Origin: an uncultured Nocardioides sp.
GTDB lineage: Bacteria > Actinomycetota > Actinomycetes > Propionibacteriales > Nocardioidaceae
Assembly: GCF_947488025.1 (NCBI RefSeq)
Contig: NZ_CANKYS010000008.1
Span: forward strand, 169,856 to 233,855
Reading direction: 5' to 3'
Length of the DNA stretch: 64,000 nt
Shown one piece after another: positions 24,280 through 33,289 of this stretch. The notes under the pieces are model-generated. The model searched no databases. It saw nothing but the letters and a program-made list of their open reading frames with translations, and had not been told where the DNA came from. The first letter of the stretch is position 1. Every line of letters begins with the position of its first letter. A program made the position numbers and the translations under genes.

Positions 24280-24589
24280 AGGCCGCGGAGGCGACCACGT
24301 CGCCGGCGGGGCGTGCGGGGCGGATCGGCGTGCTGACGACCAGGCCGACCGCGGCCTCCTCGATCGACACCGCGTCGGCGACGTCGCGCAGCACGTCGGA
24401 CAGCGGGAGGTCCATCGCCTGGCAGAGGGAAGCCAGCAGCTCGGAGGACGCTTCCTTCTGACCCCGCTCGATCTCCGAGATGTAGCCCAGGCTCACCCGC
24501 GCCTCTGCCGAGAGCTCCCGGAGGGTCATCCCGCGCTGCATCCGGGCACTGCGCAGCACGTCACCGAGCAGTCGTCGGAAGAGCACCAT
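24278..24589 (-). CDS. clgR: ClgR-like XRE-family transcriptional regulator
   Basis: A 103-residue HTH regulator. Residues about 8-65 form an XRE-type helix-turn-helix (MTLRELSAEARVSLGYISEI, then RGQKEASSELLASLCQAM), characteristic of ClgR, the activator of clp protease genes in actinobacteria. The C-terminal tail ends in Ala-Ala, and the family is itself a Clp substrate through its C-terminus. ATG at 24589 has AAGGA about 7 bases upstream. It is the last gene of the conserved block ftsK-rodZ-rimO-pgsA-cinA-clgR, 54 bases after the CinA-like gene. I could not identify a clear ClgR box in front of it. Confidence 0.9.
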   Translation of the reverse strand: MVLFRRLLGDVLRSARMQRGMTLRELSAEARVSLGYISEIERGQKEASSELLASLCQAMDLPLSDVLRDVADAVSIEEAAVGLVVSTPIRPARPAGDVVASAA

Positions 24590-24643
24590 GCGCGAGTCCT
24601 TACTCTCGGGATGTCCGGTTGAGGAGAAGTCTCTGCCCCAACG

Positions 24644-25207
24644 CTACCCGAGGCCTCCTTCTTCCCGCCGACTTACCTCGCTTTCGCGCGGCTGTGCCCC
24701 GTCCCGGCCCCCGCCCCGCCCGCCGTCGAGCTCGTCCGCGAGCATCTCGAGGACGGCAGCGCACGTCGCCTCCCGGATCGCCGTGCGGTCGCCCGCGAGG
24801 TCGAGCAGGCCCGCTCGTGCCCCGGTCGGACCGGCGACCGCCACCCACACGGTGCCGACGGCCCGGCCCTCCTGGGGGTCGGGCCCGGCCACGCCCGTGG
24901 TCGCCAGCCCCCAGGTCGCGTCGAGCCGGTCGCGCACGCCCCGAGCCATCGCGAGGGCGCACTCCTCCGAGACCACGCCGTGCTCGGTGACCACCCCGTC
25001 CGGCACCCCGAGCACCGAGACCTTCACCCGGGTGGCGTACGACACCACGCCCCCGACGAAGGTGCGGGACGCACCGGGCACGTCGGTGAGCCGTGCCGAC
25101 AGCAGCCCACCGGTCAGGGACTCCGCCGTCGCGAGCGTCTCCCCGCACGAAGCGAGTGCCTCCAGGACGCGTGCAGCCACGCTCGACTCCGGTTGGCCTG
25201 ACCACAT
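24644..25207 (-). CDS. CinA C-terminal domain protein (nicotinamide-nucleotide amidase type)
   Basis: A 187-residue stand-alone CinA C-terminal domain. Motifs are CGETLATAESLTGGLLSARL near the N-terminus, GGVVSYATRVKVSVLGV, VVSEECALAMARGV and GLATTGVAGP, which make up the PncC-type NMN deamidase fold; Ser in AESLTGG is the expected nucleophile. The enzyme recycles nicotinamide mononucleotide. The last 35 residues are Gly/Arg/Glu-rich and extra. ATG at 25207 has no ribosome binding site but a TAGTGT -10 box 7 bases upstream, so the mRNA is probably leaderless. It sits between pgsA and clgR in the conserved actinobacterial order, although three inserted genes separate it from pgsA here. Confidence 0.9.
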   Translation of the reverse strand: MWSGQPESSVAARVLEALASCGETLATAESLTGGLLSARLTDVPGASRTFVGGVVSYATRVKVSVLGVPDGVVTEHGVVSEECALAMARGVRDRLDATWGLATTGVAGPDPQEGRAVGTVWVAVAGPTGARAGLLDLAGDRTAIREATCAAVLEMLADELDGGRGGGRDGAQPRESEVSRREEGGLG

Positions 25208-25213
25208 GTCGGC

Positions 25214-25220
25214 GACACTA
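25214..25220. promoter_or_regulatory. Overlapping divergent -10 boxes for leaderless cinA-like and GH15 transcripts
   Basis: Only 18 bases separate the two start codons. Leftward, TAGTGT (25220-25215) ends 7 bases before the CinA-like ATG. Rightward, GACACT (25214-25219) ends 6 bases before the GH15 ATG. Both fit the TANNNT spacing of leaderless actinobacterial promoters, the rightward one with a weak first base, and they share five bases, so simultaneous firing should be mutually exclusive. Confidence 0.45.
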
Positions 25221-25225
25221 ACCGC

Positions 25226-26992
25226 ATGGCGCTCCCCATCCAGGACTATGCACTCATCGGCGACCGGGGCACAGCGGCTCTGGTCGGCAAGGACGGATCG
25301 ATCGACTGGCTGTGCCTGCCGCGCTTCGACTCCCCCGCCTGCTTCGCCGCGCTGCTCGGCACCGAGGAGAACGGGCGCTGGCTCCTCGCCCCGGCCGACG
25401 AGGTCGTCGCGACCAGCCGGCGCTACGTCGACGGCACCGCGCTGCTCGAGACGACGTTCACCACCGCCGACGGCGAGGTCGTGCTGCTCGACGTGATGCC
25501 GGTCGGCGACGGTCGCGCCGACGTCGTACGCCGCGTGACCTGCACGCGCGGCACCGTGCGGATGCGCCACGACTGGGTGGTGCGCGCCGACTACGGCCTG
25601 GTGCGCCCCTGGGTGAGCCGGGAGCAGGCACACGGCCACGAGGTCGTGGTGGCGGTGGCGGGGCCCGACAAGTTCGTGCTCCGCGGCCCCCACCTCCCGC
25701 ACGGCCGCCACGGCCACCACAGCAACGAGTTCGAGCTGTCGGCAGGCGAGGAGGTGAGGTTCTCGACCACGTGGGTGCGCTCGTGGCACGACGTCCCGGA
25801 GCCGCTGTCCATCGACGAGCGCATCGCCGCCACCACGGAGCGGCAACGCAGGTGGTCGGCACGCGCCCCCGAGGACGTCCCGCACGCCGACCTGGTGCGG
25901 CGCAGCCTGCTCACCCTGCTGCTCATGACGCACGCCGAGACCGGCGGGATCGTCGCGGCCCCGACGACGTCACTCCCCGAGGACTTCGGCGGGGAGCGCA
26001 ACTGGGACTACCGCTTCTGCTGGCTGCGCGACGCGGCGCTCACCCTGGAGTCGCTGCTGGGCGCGGGCTACGACGGCGAGGCGCTGGAGTGGCGCGGCTG
26101 GCTGCTGCGCGCCGTCGCGGGCGACCCGGCGGACCTGCAGATCATGTACACCGTCGACGGTGGCCGGCAGCTTCCCGAGCGCGAGGTGCCGCACCTGCCG
26201 GGGTATGCCGGGAGCACCCCGGTGCGGATCGGCAACGGCGCGGTGTCCCAGCGGCAGAACGACGTCCTGGGCGAGGTGATGATCGCGTTGGAGCTGGCCC
26301 GCGACGCCGGGCTCGAGGAGACGCACAACTCCTGGGCGCTGCAGCGCGCGCTCGTCGACGAGCTCGCCGAGCACTGGGACGAGCCGGACAACGGGCTGTG
26401 GGAGATCCGCGGGCCGCAGCGGCACTTCACCCACTCCCGCGTGATGGTGTGGGTCGCCTTCGACCGCGCGGTCAAGGCGGTCGAGCGCCACGGCCTGGAC
26501 GGTCCGGTCGACCGGTGGCGCGACCTCCGGGACCGGGTGCGCGAGGAGATCCTGGACAAGGGCTTCGACCAGGAGCGCGGCACCTTCACCCAGCACTACG
26601 ACACGACGGCGGTCGACGCCTCGCTCCTCACCATCCCCCTGGTGGGCTTCCTCCCGGGTGACGACCCGCGCGTGCTCGGCACCATCGACGCCGTCATCGC
26701 CGACCTCGACGTCGACGGACTCCTGCTGCGCTACCGCACCGAGACGGGCGTCGACGGACTCGCCGGCGACGAGCACCCGTTCCTGGCCTGCTCCTTCTGG
26801 CTGGTCTCCGCACTCGCGGCGGCCGGTCGGCGCGAGCAGGCGCACGAGCTGATGGACCGCCTCTGCGGGCTGGCCAACGACGTCGGGCTGCTCTCGGAGG
26901 AGTACGACGTCACCCACGGGCGGATGGCCGGCAACTTCCCGCAGGCGTTCAGCCACCTCGCGCTCGTGCAGGCGGCCCTCGCCCTGCGCTGA
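25226..26992 (+). CDS. Glycoside hydrolase family 15 protein (glucoamylase/trehalase-like)
   Basis: A 588-residue cytoplasmic GH15 enzyme. The N-terminal domain begins PIQDYALIGDRGTAALVG and continues SIDWLCLPRFDSPACF, standard for bacterial GH15. The (alpha/alpha)6 barrel contains NWDYRFCWLRDAALTLESLL, with the acidic pair and aromatic residues of the active site, and a late EEYD motif near residue 553. Actinobacterial members include trehalases and glucan hydrolases; the substrate cannot be settled from sequence. It is divergent from the CinA-like gene with an 18-base gap and convergent with the secreted nuclease gene, with a strong terminator hairpin at 27000-27033. It interrupts the conserved pgsA-cinA order. 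Confidence 0.93.
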   Translation: MALPIQDYALIGDRGTAALVGKDGSIDWLCLPRFDSPACFAALLGTEENGRWLLAPADEVVATSRRYVDGTALLETTFTTADGEVVLLDVMPVGDGRADVVRRVTCTRGTVRMRHDWVVRADYGLVRPWVSREQAHGHEVVVAVAGPDKFVLRGPHLPHGRHGHHSNEFELSAGEEVRFSTTWVRSWHDVPEPLSIDERIAATTERQRRWSARAPEDVPHADLVRRSLLTLLLMTHAETGGIVAAPTTSLPEDFGGERNWDYRFCWLRDAALTLESLLGAGYDGEALEWRGWLLRAVAGDPADLQIMYTVDGGRQLPEREVPHLPGYAGSTPVRIGNGAVSQRQNDVLGEVMIALELARDAGLEETHNSWALQRALVDELAEHWDEPDNGLWEIRGPQRHFTHSRVMVWVAFDRAVKAVERHGLDGPVDRWRDLRDRVREEILDKGFDQERGTFTQHYDTTAVDASLLTIPLVGFLPGDDPRVLGTIDAVIADLDVDGLLLRYRTETGVDGLAGDEHPFLACSFWLVSALAAAGRREQAHELMDRLCGLANDVGLLSEEYDVTHGRMAGNFPQAFSHLALVQAALALR

Positions 26993-26999
26993 GCAGGAC

Positions 27000-27033
27000 G
27001 ACGGCCCGGCCCCCATCGGGGAACCGGGCCGTC
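27000..27033. terminator. Bidirectional terminator hairpin between GH15 and nuclease genes
   Basis: GACGGCCCGG (27000-27009) pairs with CCGGGCCGTC (27024-27033); inside the loop CCCC-ATC-GGGG pairs again. It starts 7 bases after the GH15 stop and lies 13 bases beyond the end of the convergent nuclease gene, so both transcripts can use it. Confidence 0.75.
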
Positions 27034-27046
27034 TGGTGCATGACGA

Positions 27047-30000
27047 TCAGCGGCGCTTCACGCGCAGCTTCACGACCTTGCGGTCCCGCTCGACGCTGGA
27101 AGAACCGGCGTAGGCGACCACGATCCGCTTCGTACCGGGCTTCGCGAAGGCCGGCAGCTTCACCTTCACCCGACCGTCGTCGAGGCGTGCGCTCCGCCAC
27201 GTGCCCGCCACCTTGACGCGGACCTTGCCCTCGGCCGCACCGAGGTCGGAGTCGCGGACGGCGATCTTGAGCACGCCCTTCTTGCCCTGGACCGCCTTGG
27301 CCTTCAGGACCCGGATGTCCGATGCGGCACGGAGCACCGACACGGCGACCGTCTGCTCGGCGCGGACGGCCGTCCCGTCGAGGTAGCGCACGGTTAGGGT
27401 GTGCTGGCCGGTGGTCGTGAAGGCGGGCAGCTTGACGTTGGCCACCCCACCGGACACCGGGCCGGAGGCGAGGAGGACGTTGCCCTCACGGATCTCCACG
27501 GTGCCCGTGACGGGCTTCGAGGAGGTGTCCGTCACCGTCGCGTGGACCATTGCCTGGGTGCGGTCGACCACGACGACCTGGGGGGTCACCTTGGCCGTCA
27601 CCGTGACGGACGCGGGCTCCGGCTTGACGGGCACCTTGATGCCCACCACCTCGGGGTTGTGGTCCGAGCTGGCGAACACCTCAGGCGTGTAGAGATCGGT
27701 GCCGATGTAGTTGTAGCGGCTGTACTGGTAGAAGACCGACTCGTTGGCGTTGATCTCCCACAGGTCGACGCCGGTGACCATCGCCTTGGCTGCGGCGTTG
27801 GCGAACACGTGGTCGAGCGAACCGGAGGTCCCGGCGAAGCTGTAGCTCTCCTCCGCAGGGTCGTCGGTCGACTCCAGGGAGGTGAAGCCGGCCGCCTCGA
27901 TCACCTGGACCGGGTCCTCCATCGAGTAGGCGTTGAAGTCGCCGGTGAGGAAGACCTTGTCGGTGCCGCGAGCAGCAGCGAAGCTGTTCGCGAACTCCGT
28001 CAGGGCCGTGGCCTGCGCCACGCGGTCGGGGTTGGCGTTGCCCTGGCCGGTGCCGTCGTCCACGCCAGAGCCCTTGGACTTGAAGTGGTTGACGATGACG
28101 GCGAACGCCTGGTCGGACGTGCCGACCTTCGGCTTGAACAGCTGGGCCAGCGGGTCACGGGCGTTGTCGAAGGCACTGACGTCGAGGATCTCGCTCTCGC
28201 CCACAGGCGTGACCGTGGTGGGGTCGTAGATGAAGGCCGTCCGGATGACGTCCTCGCTCGCCGGGACGACGGCCGGGGACGGCACGAACGACCACCGCTG
28301 TGCCCCGGCGTCGTCGTTGAGCGCGGTCACCAGGGCGGCGAGCGCCTCGTCGCGGTTGGCCCCGTCCACGGACTTGGAGTTCTCGAGCTCCTCGAGGGAG
28401 ACGATGTCGGCGTCCATGGTGTTGATCGCGTTGACGATCTTGGTCTGCTGACGCTCGAAGTTCACCTGGTCCCACGCACCACGCGGGCCGTTGGACCCGC
28501 TGCAGCTGCGGGTGGCGATCGGGTTGTCGTCCCGGTCGACGTACGCCGTGCAGCCGGGGACGTCCCCGCCGAACGTGGTGAAGTAGTTGAGCACGTTGAA
28601 CGCGGCCAGCTTCAGGTCGCCACCGACGGCGGCCGGGGCCGCCGGACGGTCCTGCTCGAACGTGACGAGCCCGGTGGGCTCACCCACGACCTGCCGCTGG
28701 GGCTGGAGCTTCCACCCGAAGCGGTAGTCGAGGACGACCGGCTCGTCGAAGGTCACGTCGGCGCCCACGCGGACGGTGTGGTCCTTGGTCAGCCACGGGA
28801 CCGGCTGGTCCTGCGCGCCGGCGGTGTTGGAGGTGTTCCAGTAGTTGGCGGACGACCCGTCGTCCAGGACCACCAGGTGCGCGGTGTTGTACGCCGTGCG
28901 CGCCGCGATGGCCTCGGTGTCCTGCGCGTCGATCACCTCGGTGGGGGTGACCAGCGGGATGTCGCTGGCGGCGGCGATGCCGATCTCCCCGAAAAAGCTG
29001 GAGGAGGTGGCACCGAAGTCGTAGGAGTCGGTGACGGTCATCGGCGTCGTCGGCTGGAAGGCCTCGCCCTCGAGCTCCTCGCGAGCGGCGTCGAGCTCGG
29101 CACCCGTCAGGCACTCGTCACCCGGGAGCGCGCAGTCGGTGCCGGGAAGCACCGTGTTGGGCACGGCGGGCGGCAGCGGCTGGCTCAGCTCGGTCACCTC
29201 GGTGGCGTCGATCTCGGTGAGGGAGCTGAACTCCTTCACCACGCCCTCGACCTCGACGGAGTCGCCCACCTCGATGGTGGCGGCGAAGCCGGGCTCGTAG
29301 ACGAAGATGCCGTCAGAGGCGCCCGGGGTCGTGTCCTCGCCACCGGTCTGGATGTAGAACCCGTTGAACCCGCCGGTCGGGAACGCCGCGGTGACGACGC
29401 CCTCGGTGACGACCGGGTCGTCGACGAGCGGGCTCGCGGCACCGGTGCCCTGGATCTCCGCGATGGACACGTCGACCGGCTCTGGAGGCGGCTCCACGAC
29501 CCCGCCCCCGGATGCGGTCGGGGTCTGGTCGCCCGCGGTGAAGTCCGCGCTGTTGTTGTTCGTGTCGACGCCGGCGGTGCGGGACACCGACGTGGTGATC
29601 GACATCCCCGGGGCCGGAGCCGTCTCGAAGGAGGTCGACGTCGAGCCGACCCCCACCATGTCGACGATCCGGCTGTCGGAGGTCATGTTGCCCGTGGCAG
29701 GCGACGGGGTGATGCTTGTCGTCCCGTCGACCAGGAACACCTGTCCGGCGCTGGCGCCCATGTTGACGCCGGTCACGGTCACGTCCGGGGCAGGGATGGC
29801 GGAACCGTTGGAACCAGCCGTGCTGGTCTGGATCAGGAAGGTCTTGCCGGCCGGGACGGACCCGGTGAGCGCCGCGGTGCCGTTCGTGGCAGCCGACCCC
29901 GTCGCGGACCGGTACTGGATGCTCAGCCCGGAGAGGTTGATGGATGCGGCGGTCGGGTTGTAGAGCTCTACGTAGTCAGCGTTGAGGTCTGCGTTGTTGT

Positions 30001-30148
30001 TGCCGCCGCCACCGTAGACCTCGTTGATGACCAGTGCGGTGCCCGCGGGGTTCGCCTGGGCCGGGCTGGGCAGGGCGGCGAGCCCTGCGGTGATGAGGCC
30101 GAGGCCGAGGCCGCCGGCTGCGCGTCGTACGAACGCGGAAGTCTGCAT
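27047..30148 (-). CDS. ExeM/NucH-type secreted endonuclease with lamin-tail and Ig-like domains
   Basis: A 1033-residue secreted nuclease. A signal peptide ending near PAQANP is followed by a lamin-tail domain (LVINEVYGGGGNNN), an OB-like region with an IAEIQGTG start, and the endonuclease/exonuclease/phosphatase domain: LAAFNVLNYFTTFGG, SLEELENS, LTGDFNAYS, SLDHVFAN and SSDHNPEVVG supply the metal-binding and catalytic residues. Two Ig-like repeats and a basic tail ending KLRVKRR close the protein; the neighbouring nucleotidase and the M4 protease end the same way, hinting at a shared surface attachment or sorting signal. AGGAGA lies 4 bases before the ATG. It likely degrades extracellular DNA, with the adjacent 5'-nucleotidase removing phosphate from the products. 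Confidence 0.93.
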   Translation of the reverse strand: MQTSAFVRRAAGGLGLGLITAGLAALPSPAQANPAGTALVINEVYGGGGNNNADLNADYVELYNPTAASINLSGLSIQYRSATGSAATNGTAALTGSVPAGKTFLIQTSTAGSNGSAIPAPDVTVTGVNMGASAGQVFLVDGTTSITPSPATGNMTSDSRIVDMVGVGSTSTSFETAPAPGMSITTSVSRTAGVDTNNNSADFTAGDQTPTASGGGVVEPPPEPVDVSIAEIQGTGAASPLVDDPVVTEGVVTAAFPTGGFNGFYIQTGGEDTTPGASDGIFVYEPGFAATIEVGDSVEVEGVVKEFSSLTEIDATEVTELSQPLPPAVPNTVLPGTDCALPGDECLTGAELDAAREELEGEAFQPTTPMTVTDSYDFGATSSSFFGEIGIAAASDIPLVTPTEVIDAQDTEAIAARTAYNTAHLVVLDDGSSANYWNTSNTAGAQDQPVPWLTKDHTVRVGADVTFDEPVVLDYRFGWKLQPQRQVVGEPTGLVTFEQDRPAAPAAVGGDLKLAAFNVLNYFTTFGGDVPGCTAYVDRDDNPIATRSCSGSNGPRGAWDQVNFERQQTKIVNAINTMDADIVSLEELENSKSVDGANRDEALAALVTALNDDAGAQRWSFVPSPAVVPASEDVIRTAFIYDPTTVTPVGESEILDVSAFDNARDPLAQLFKPKVGTSDQAFAVIVNHFKSKGSGVDDGTGQGNANPDRVAQATALTEFANSFAAARGTDKVFLTGDFNAYSMEDPVQVIEAAGFTSLESTDDPAEESYSFAGTSGSLDHVFANAAAKAMVTGVDLWEINANESVFYQYSRYNYIGTDLYTPEVFASSDHNPEVVGIKVPVKPEPASVTVTAKVTPQVVVVDRTQAMVHATVTDTSSKPVTGTVEIREGNVLLASGPVSGGVANVKLPAFTTTGQHTLTVRYLDGTAVRAEQTVAVSVLRAASDIRVLKAKAVQGKKGVLKIAVRDSDLGAAEGKVRVKVAGTWRSARLDDGRVKVKLPAFAKPGTKRIVVAYAGSSSVERDRKVVKLRVKRR

Positions 30149-30184
30149 GGGTTCTCCTGTGCAAAGGGATGCTGGGGGGACGGC

Positions 30185-30214
30185 AAGGGGATCCGGCCGA
30201 GTCCGGATCCCCTT
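30185..30214 (-). terminator. Terminator hairpin after the 5'-nucleotidase gene
   Basis: AAGGGGATCCGG (30185-30196) pairs perfectly with CCGGATCCCCTT (30203-30214) around a 6-base loop. It lies 18 bases beyond the 5'-nucleotidase stop and 37 bases before the nuclease start, so the two genes are probably separate transcripts or joined by readthrough. Confidence 0.75.
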
Positions 30215-30231
30215 CCGTTGGAGTGGTGCGA

Positions 30232-33168
30232 TCAGCGCGTCACGCGGACGCGGACGACCTTCTTCTTGGCGGCCGTGAGGTCGTCCCCGCGGTAACGGAT
30301 GACCACCTTGTTCTTGCCGAGCTTGGTCATCTTGATGCGGAACGTCACCTTGCCGTTCTTCAGCTTCTTGGTGACCTTCTTGCCCGCGACCTTGACCGTG
30401 ACCCTGCCGGAGGGCTTGAGGTCCGCGGCCTGGTAGACCAGGCGGAAGACGGCCCGGTCGCCTCGCTCCACGCGCTTCGGTGCGCGCACCTTGGCCCGCG
30501 GGTTGGCCTTGGTGACCGTGACCGCGACGCTGGTCTCTGCGGCCTTCGTGCTCTCGTCGCCGAAGTACTTCAGCGTGACCGTGGCCGTGCCGGCCTCGTC
30601 GAAGGGCTGCAGGGCGATGTCCGCCTTGCCACCCGCGAGCTCACCGGCGCCGACGACGGTGCCGTCGACCATCGCGATGACCGCCCCGGTCGCCGTGCCG
30701 GACGGCTTGGTGACCGCCAGGGAGACGGTGGGGCCGTCCTTCTTGACCTTCACGGTGTCGGGGCTGACGGTCGCCGTCAGGGTCGGCGTGGCCTTCACGA
30801 CCACGGGCGCCGGCTCGACGGTGAGGCTGACCTGGCCCGACGCCGCCTTGGTCGCCTGGTCGCCGTAGTAGGTGACCTCGATCAGCTTCTCGCCGGCCGT
30901 GGCGAACGGGCCGACCTTGATCGCGGCCTTGCCGTCCACCAGCTCGGCCCCGCCGACGACCTGGCCGTCGAGCAGCGCGGCGACCAGGCCGGTCGCCTTG
31001 GTGCCGGGCCGGGACACGGTGACGTCGAGGACCGACGTGCCCGTCTGTGCCTTGATCGTCGACGGGGTCGCGACCGCGGTGACGGTGGCGTCGGCCTTGA
31101 TCGGGGCACGGTCAGTGGTCACCGGGATGTCGAGCGTGGTGCCGGTGGTCTGGCCGACGAGCGTGATGACGTGCTCACCCGGAGCGGTGTTCACCGGGAT
31201 GGCGACGTCGCCCGCGATCTTCCCGTACTCGTCCGTGGCAGTGGTGCCCAGCGTGTTGTCCACCGGCAGGGTGGCGACCTGCTCACCGTCCATGAGGACG
31301 TCGACGGTCTCGTCCTGCGGGTCGCCCGGTGCCGTGAACGACCACGAGCTGACGCTGAACCGCACGGGCTCACCCGGGTGGTACGCGGACGGGGCCGAGG
31401 GCGGGAAGCTCACGCCGAGGGCGTGCTGGGTCGAGTCACCCTCCACCGGGGACTTGGCGGCCATGTAGTCGACCATGGCCTGCAGGTCGACGCGGCCGGA
31501 GTCGCGCTTGTTGGTGGCGGTGTTGAACGCACGGAAGTTGTCGCCGCCGGACGCCAGGAAGGAGTTCGCCGTCACCGAGTAGACGGTGCCGGGCACGATC
31601 GCGGAGCCGTCGAGCCACATGCCGGTGATCCGGTCGCCCTCGGGTCGCGTCGCGTCGTAGGTGAACTCGAAGCCCTCGGAGGTGCCCAGGCGCAGGAACG
31701 GACGGGACGGGACGTTGCCGGAGCCGTCACGCTGCCACTGCTGCTCGAGCAGCGTCTTGATCTGTGCCCCGGTCATGTCCATCGTGACCAGGGTGTTGGC
31801 GAACGGCTGGACCACCGCTGCCTGCTTGTAGGTCAGGACGGCCGGGTAGCCACTGGCGTTGTTGCCGAGCATGTCGGCGCGCAGGCCGCCCGGGTTCATG
31901 AAGGCGATCTGCGCCGTGCCGGACGACTCCGGCCCCGTGGCCCATCGCTGGACCTCGGCGACCAGGTTGCCCAGGGTGGACTCGCCACCTCGGTTCTCGT
32001 TGCCGTTGGCCAGCTTGGCGCGGTTGAACGGCATGGCCAGCTGCCCCAGCTCGCGAGCCCCCAGCACCTCGGCCTTGGCCACGGCGTCCTGGACCACGGT
32101 GGACGCGGCGTCGCGTGCGGCCGTGGCGGACGGGTCCGTGAGCGTCACGGTGTTGGCCCGCACGACGTCCTTGGACTTCAGCGCGACCGTGCCGGCGTCG
32201 GGGTCGACGGCGAACACCAGCTTGTTGAGGTTCGTGCCGTACTGCCCGGCGGACACGACCGGCCGGCCGGCGGTGTCGGCGTTGGGGTCAGCGTGGTTGT
32301 AGGCCAGGTGGGTGTGGCCGGAGACGATCGCGCTGACGTCGGAGTCGACGCCTGCGACGATCTGGGCGAAGGCGGAGCCGTCGCTGAGCGCGGAGATGTC
32401 CTCCGAGCTCGCACCTTCGTGGATCAGCATGACGACGATGTCCGCACCCTCGTCCTTGAGGTCCGCAGCACCCTGGTTGACCGACGAGACGATGTCGTCG
32501 ACGTAGACGTCCGTGATCCCGGACGGGCTCACCAGTGCGGGCAGGTCCTCGGTGACGGCACCCACGAAGCCGACTTTGACACCGTTCATCGTCGTCATCC
32601 AGGTGCCGCCGTCGGACACGTCCGAGGGGTCCGGGGTGTTGGCCGTGACGTCGGGCAGGGCGTAGGCGCTGTGGTCACCGGCCTGCTTCACGTTGGCCGC
32701 GATGTACTGCCAGTCAGCGCCACCCTCGGGGTTGGTGGTCGCGTCATAGGGAGTCATGACGCGGTCGACGAGGTCGTCGTAGCCCTGGTCGAACTCGTGG
32801 TTGCCCGCAGCGGACACGTCGAGGCCGGCGATGTTGAGGGCGTCGAGCGTGGGCTTGTCGCGCTGGATGAACGACTCGAACGTGGAGGCGCCGATGAGGT
32901 CGCCTGCGGCAGTGAACGCCGTGCTGCCCGGGTAGTCCGACTCCAGCTGCTTGACCGCGCCGGCGAGCTGGGCCGCACCCGCCTCCTGCGCACCGTTGGA
33001 GGTGTTGGGCAGCAGGCGACCGTGGTAGTCGTTGGTGGCGAGGATCTGGATGTCGACGGGAGCCGCCTGCGCAGGAGCAGCCGTGGTGACCACGGCGAGT
33101 GGCGCAGCAAGAAGTCCCGTCACGGCGGTCGCCAGCGAGAAGCGGCGCCCAAGACGTGATGCTGACAA
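30232..33168 (-). CDS. Secreted bifunctional metallophosphatase/5'-nucleotidase with Ig-like repeats
   Basis: A 978-residue UshA-type enzyme. A signal peptide (ending PAQAAPVD) precedes the metallophosphatase domain: ILATNDYHGRL, AAGDLIGAS, AAGNHEFDQG and SGHTHLAYN give the dimetal ligands. The nucleotidase C-terminal domain follows (LASGGDNFRAF, for nucleoside stacking). Four Ig-like modules and a basic tail (KVVRVRVTR) complete it. It removes phosphate from nucleotides outside the cell. The start codon is TTG at 33168, supported by AAAGG 7 bases upstream and an immediate basic/hydrophobic signal peptide. An 18-base perfect palindrome at 33190-33207 in the leader could be an operator. Confidence 0.94.
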   Translation of the reverse strand: MSASRLGRRFSLATAVTGLLAAPLAVVTTAAPAQAAPVDIQILATNDYHGRLLPNTSNGAQEAGAAQLAGAVKQLESDYPGSTAFTAAGDLIGASTFESFIQRDKPTLDALNIAGLDVSAAGNHEFDQGYDDLVDRVMTPYDATTNPEGGADWQYIAANVKQAGDHSAYALPDVTANTPDPSDVSDGGTWMTTMNGVKVGFVGAVTEDLPALVSPSGITDVYVDDIVSSVNQGAADLKDEGADIVVMLIHEGASSEDISALSDGSAFAQIVAGVDSDVSAIVSGHTHLAYNHADPNADTAGRPVVSAGQYGTNLNKLVFAVDPDAGTVALKSKDVVRANTVTLTDPSATAARDAASTVVQDAVAKAEVLGARELGQLAMPFNRAKLANGNENRGGESTLGNLVAEVQRWATGPESSGTAQIAFMNPGGLRADMLGNNASGYPAVLTYKQAAVVQPFANTLVTMDMTGAQIKTLLEQQWQRDGSGNVPSRPFLRLGTSEGFEFTYDATRPEGDRITGMWLDGSAIVPGTVYSVTANSFLASGGDNFRAFNTATNKRDSGRVDLQAMVDYMAAKSPVEGDSTQHALGVSFPPSAPSAYHPGEPVRFSVSSWSFTAPGDPQDETVDVLMDGEQVATLPVDNTLGTTATDEYGKIAGDVAIPVNTAPGEHVITLVGQTTGTTLDIPVTTDRAPIKADATVTAVATPSTIKAQTGTSVLDVTVSRPGTKATGLVAALLDGQVVGGAELVDGKAAIKVGPFATAGEKLIEVTYYGDQATKAASGQVSLTVEPAPVVVKATPTLTATVSPDTVKVKKDGPTVSLAVTKPSGTATGAVIAMVDGTVVGAGELAGGKADIALQPFDEAGTATVTLKYFGDESTKAAETSVAVTVTKANPRAKVRAPKRVERGDRAVFRLVYQAADLKPSGRVTVKVAGKKVTKKLKNGKVTFRIKMTKLGKNKVVIRYRGDDLTAAKKKVVRVRVTR

Positions 33169-33189
33169 AGGAAGACCTTTCGAGAGGGT

Positions 33190-33207
33190 GGGTGAGCCGG
33201 CTCACCC
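33190..33207. promoter_or_regulatory. Perfect 18-base palindrome upstream of the 5'-nucleotidase gene
   Basis: GGGTGAGCCGGCTCACCC is a perfect palindrome 21 bases before the TTG start. A close variant, GGTGAGCCGGGTCAC, lies 49 bases before the M4 protease gene at 40020-40034. Sharing of the element by two secreted-enzyme genes suggests a common repressor or activator site; the binding protein is unknown. Confidence 0.55.
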
Positions 33208-33289
33208 TAACCTCAGATCTCCGACACCGGCCCCCCCGAAAGTCGAGTTTTACCCGAAGACGTGGTAACGACTTGGTGTCGGTTGTCGG

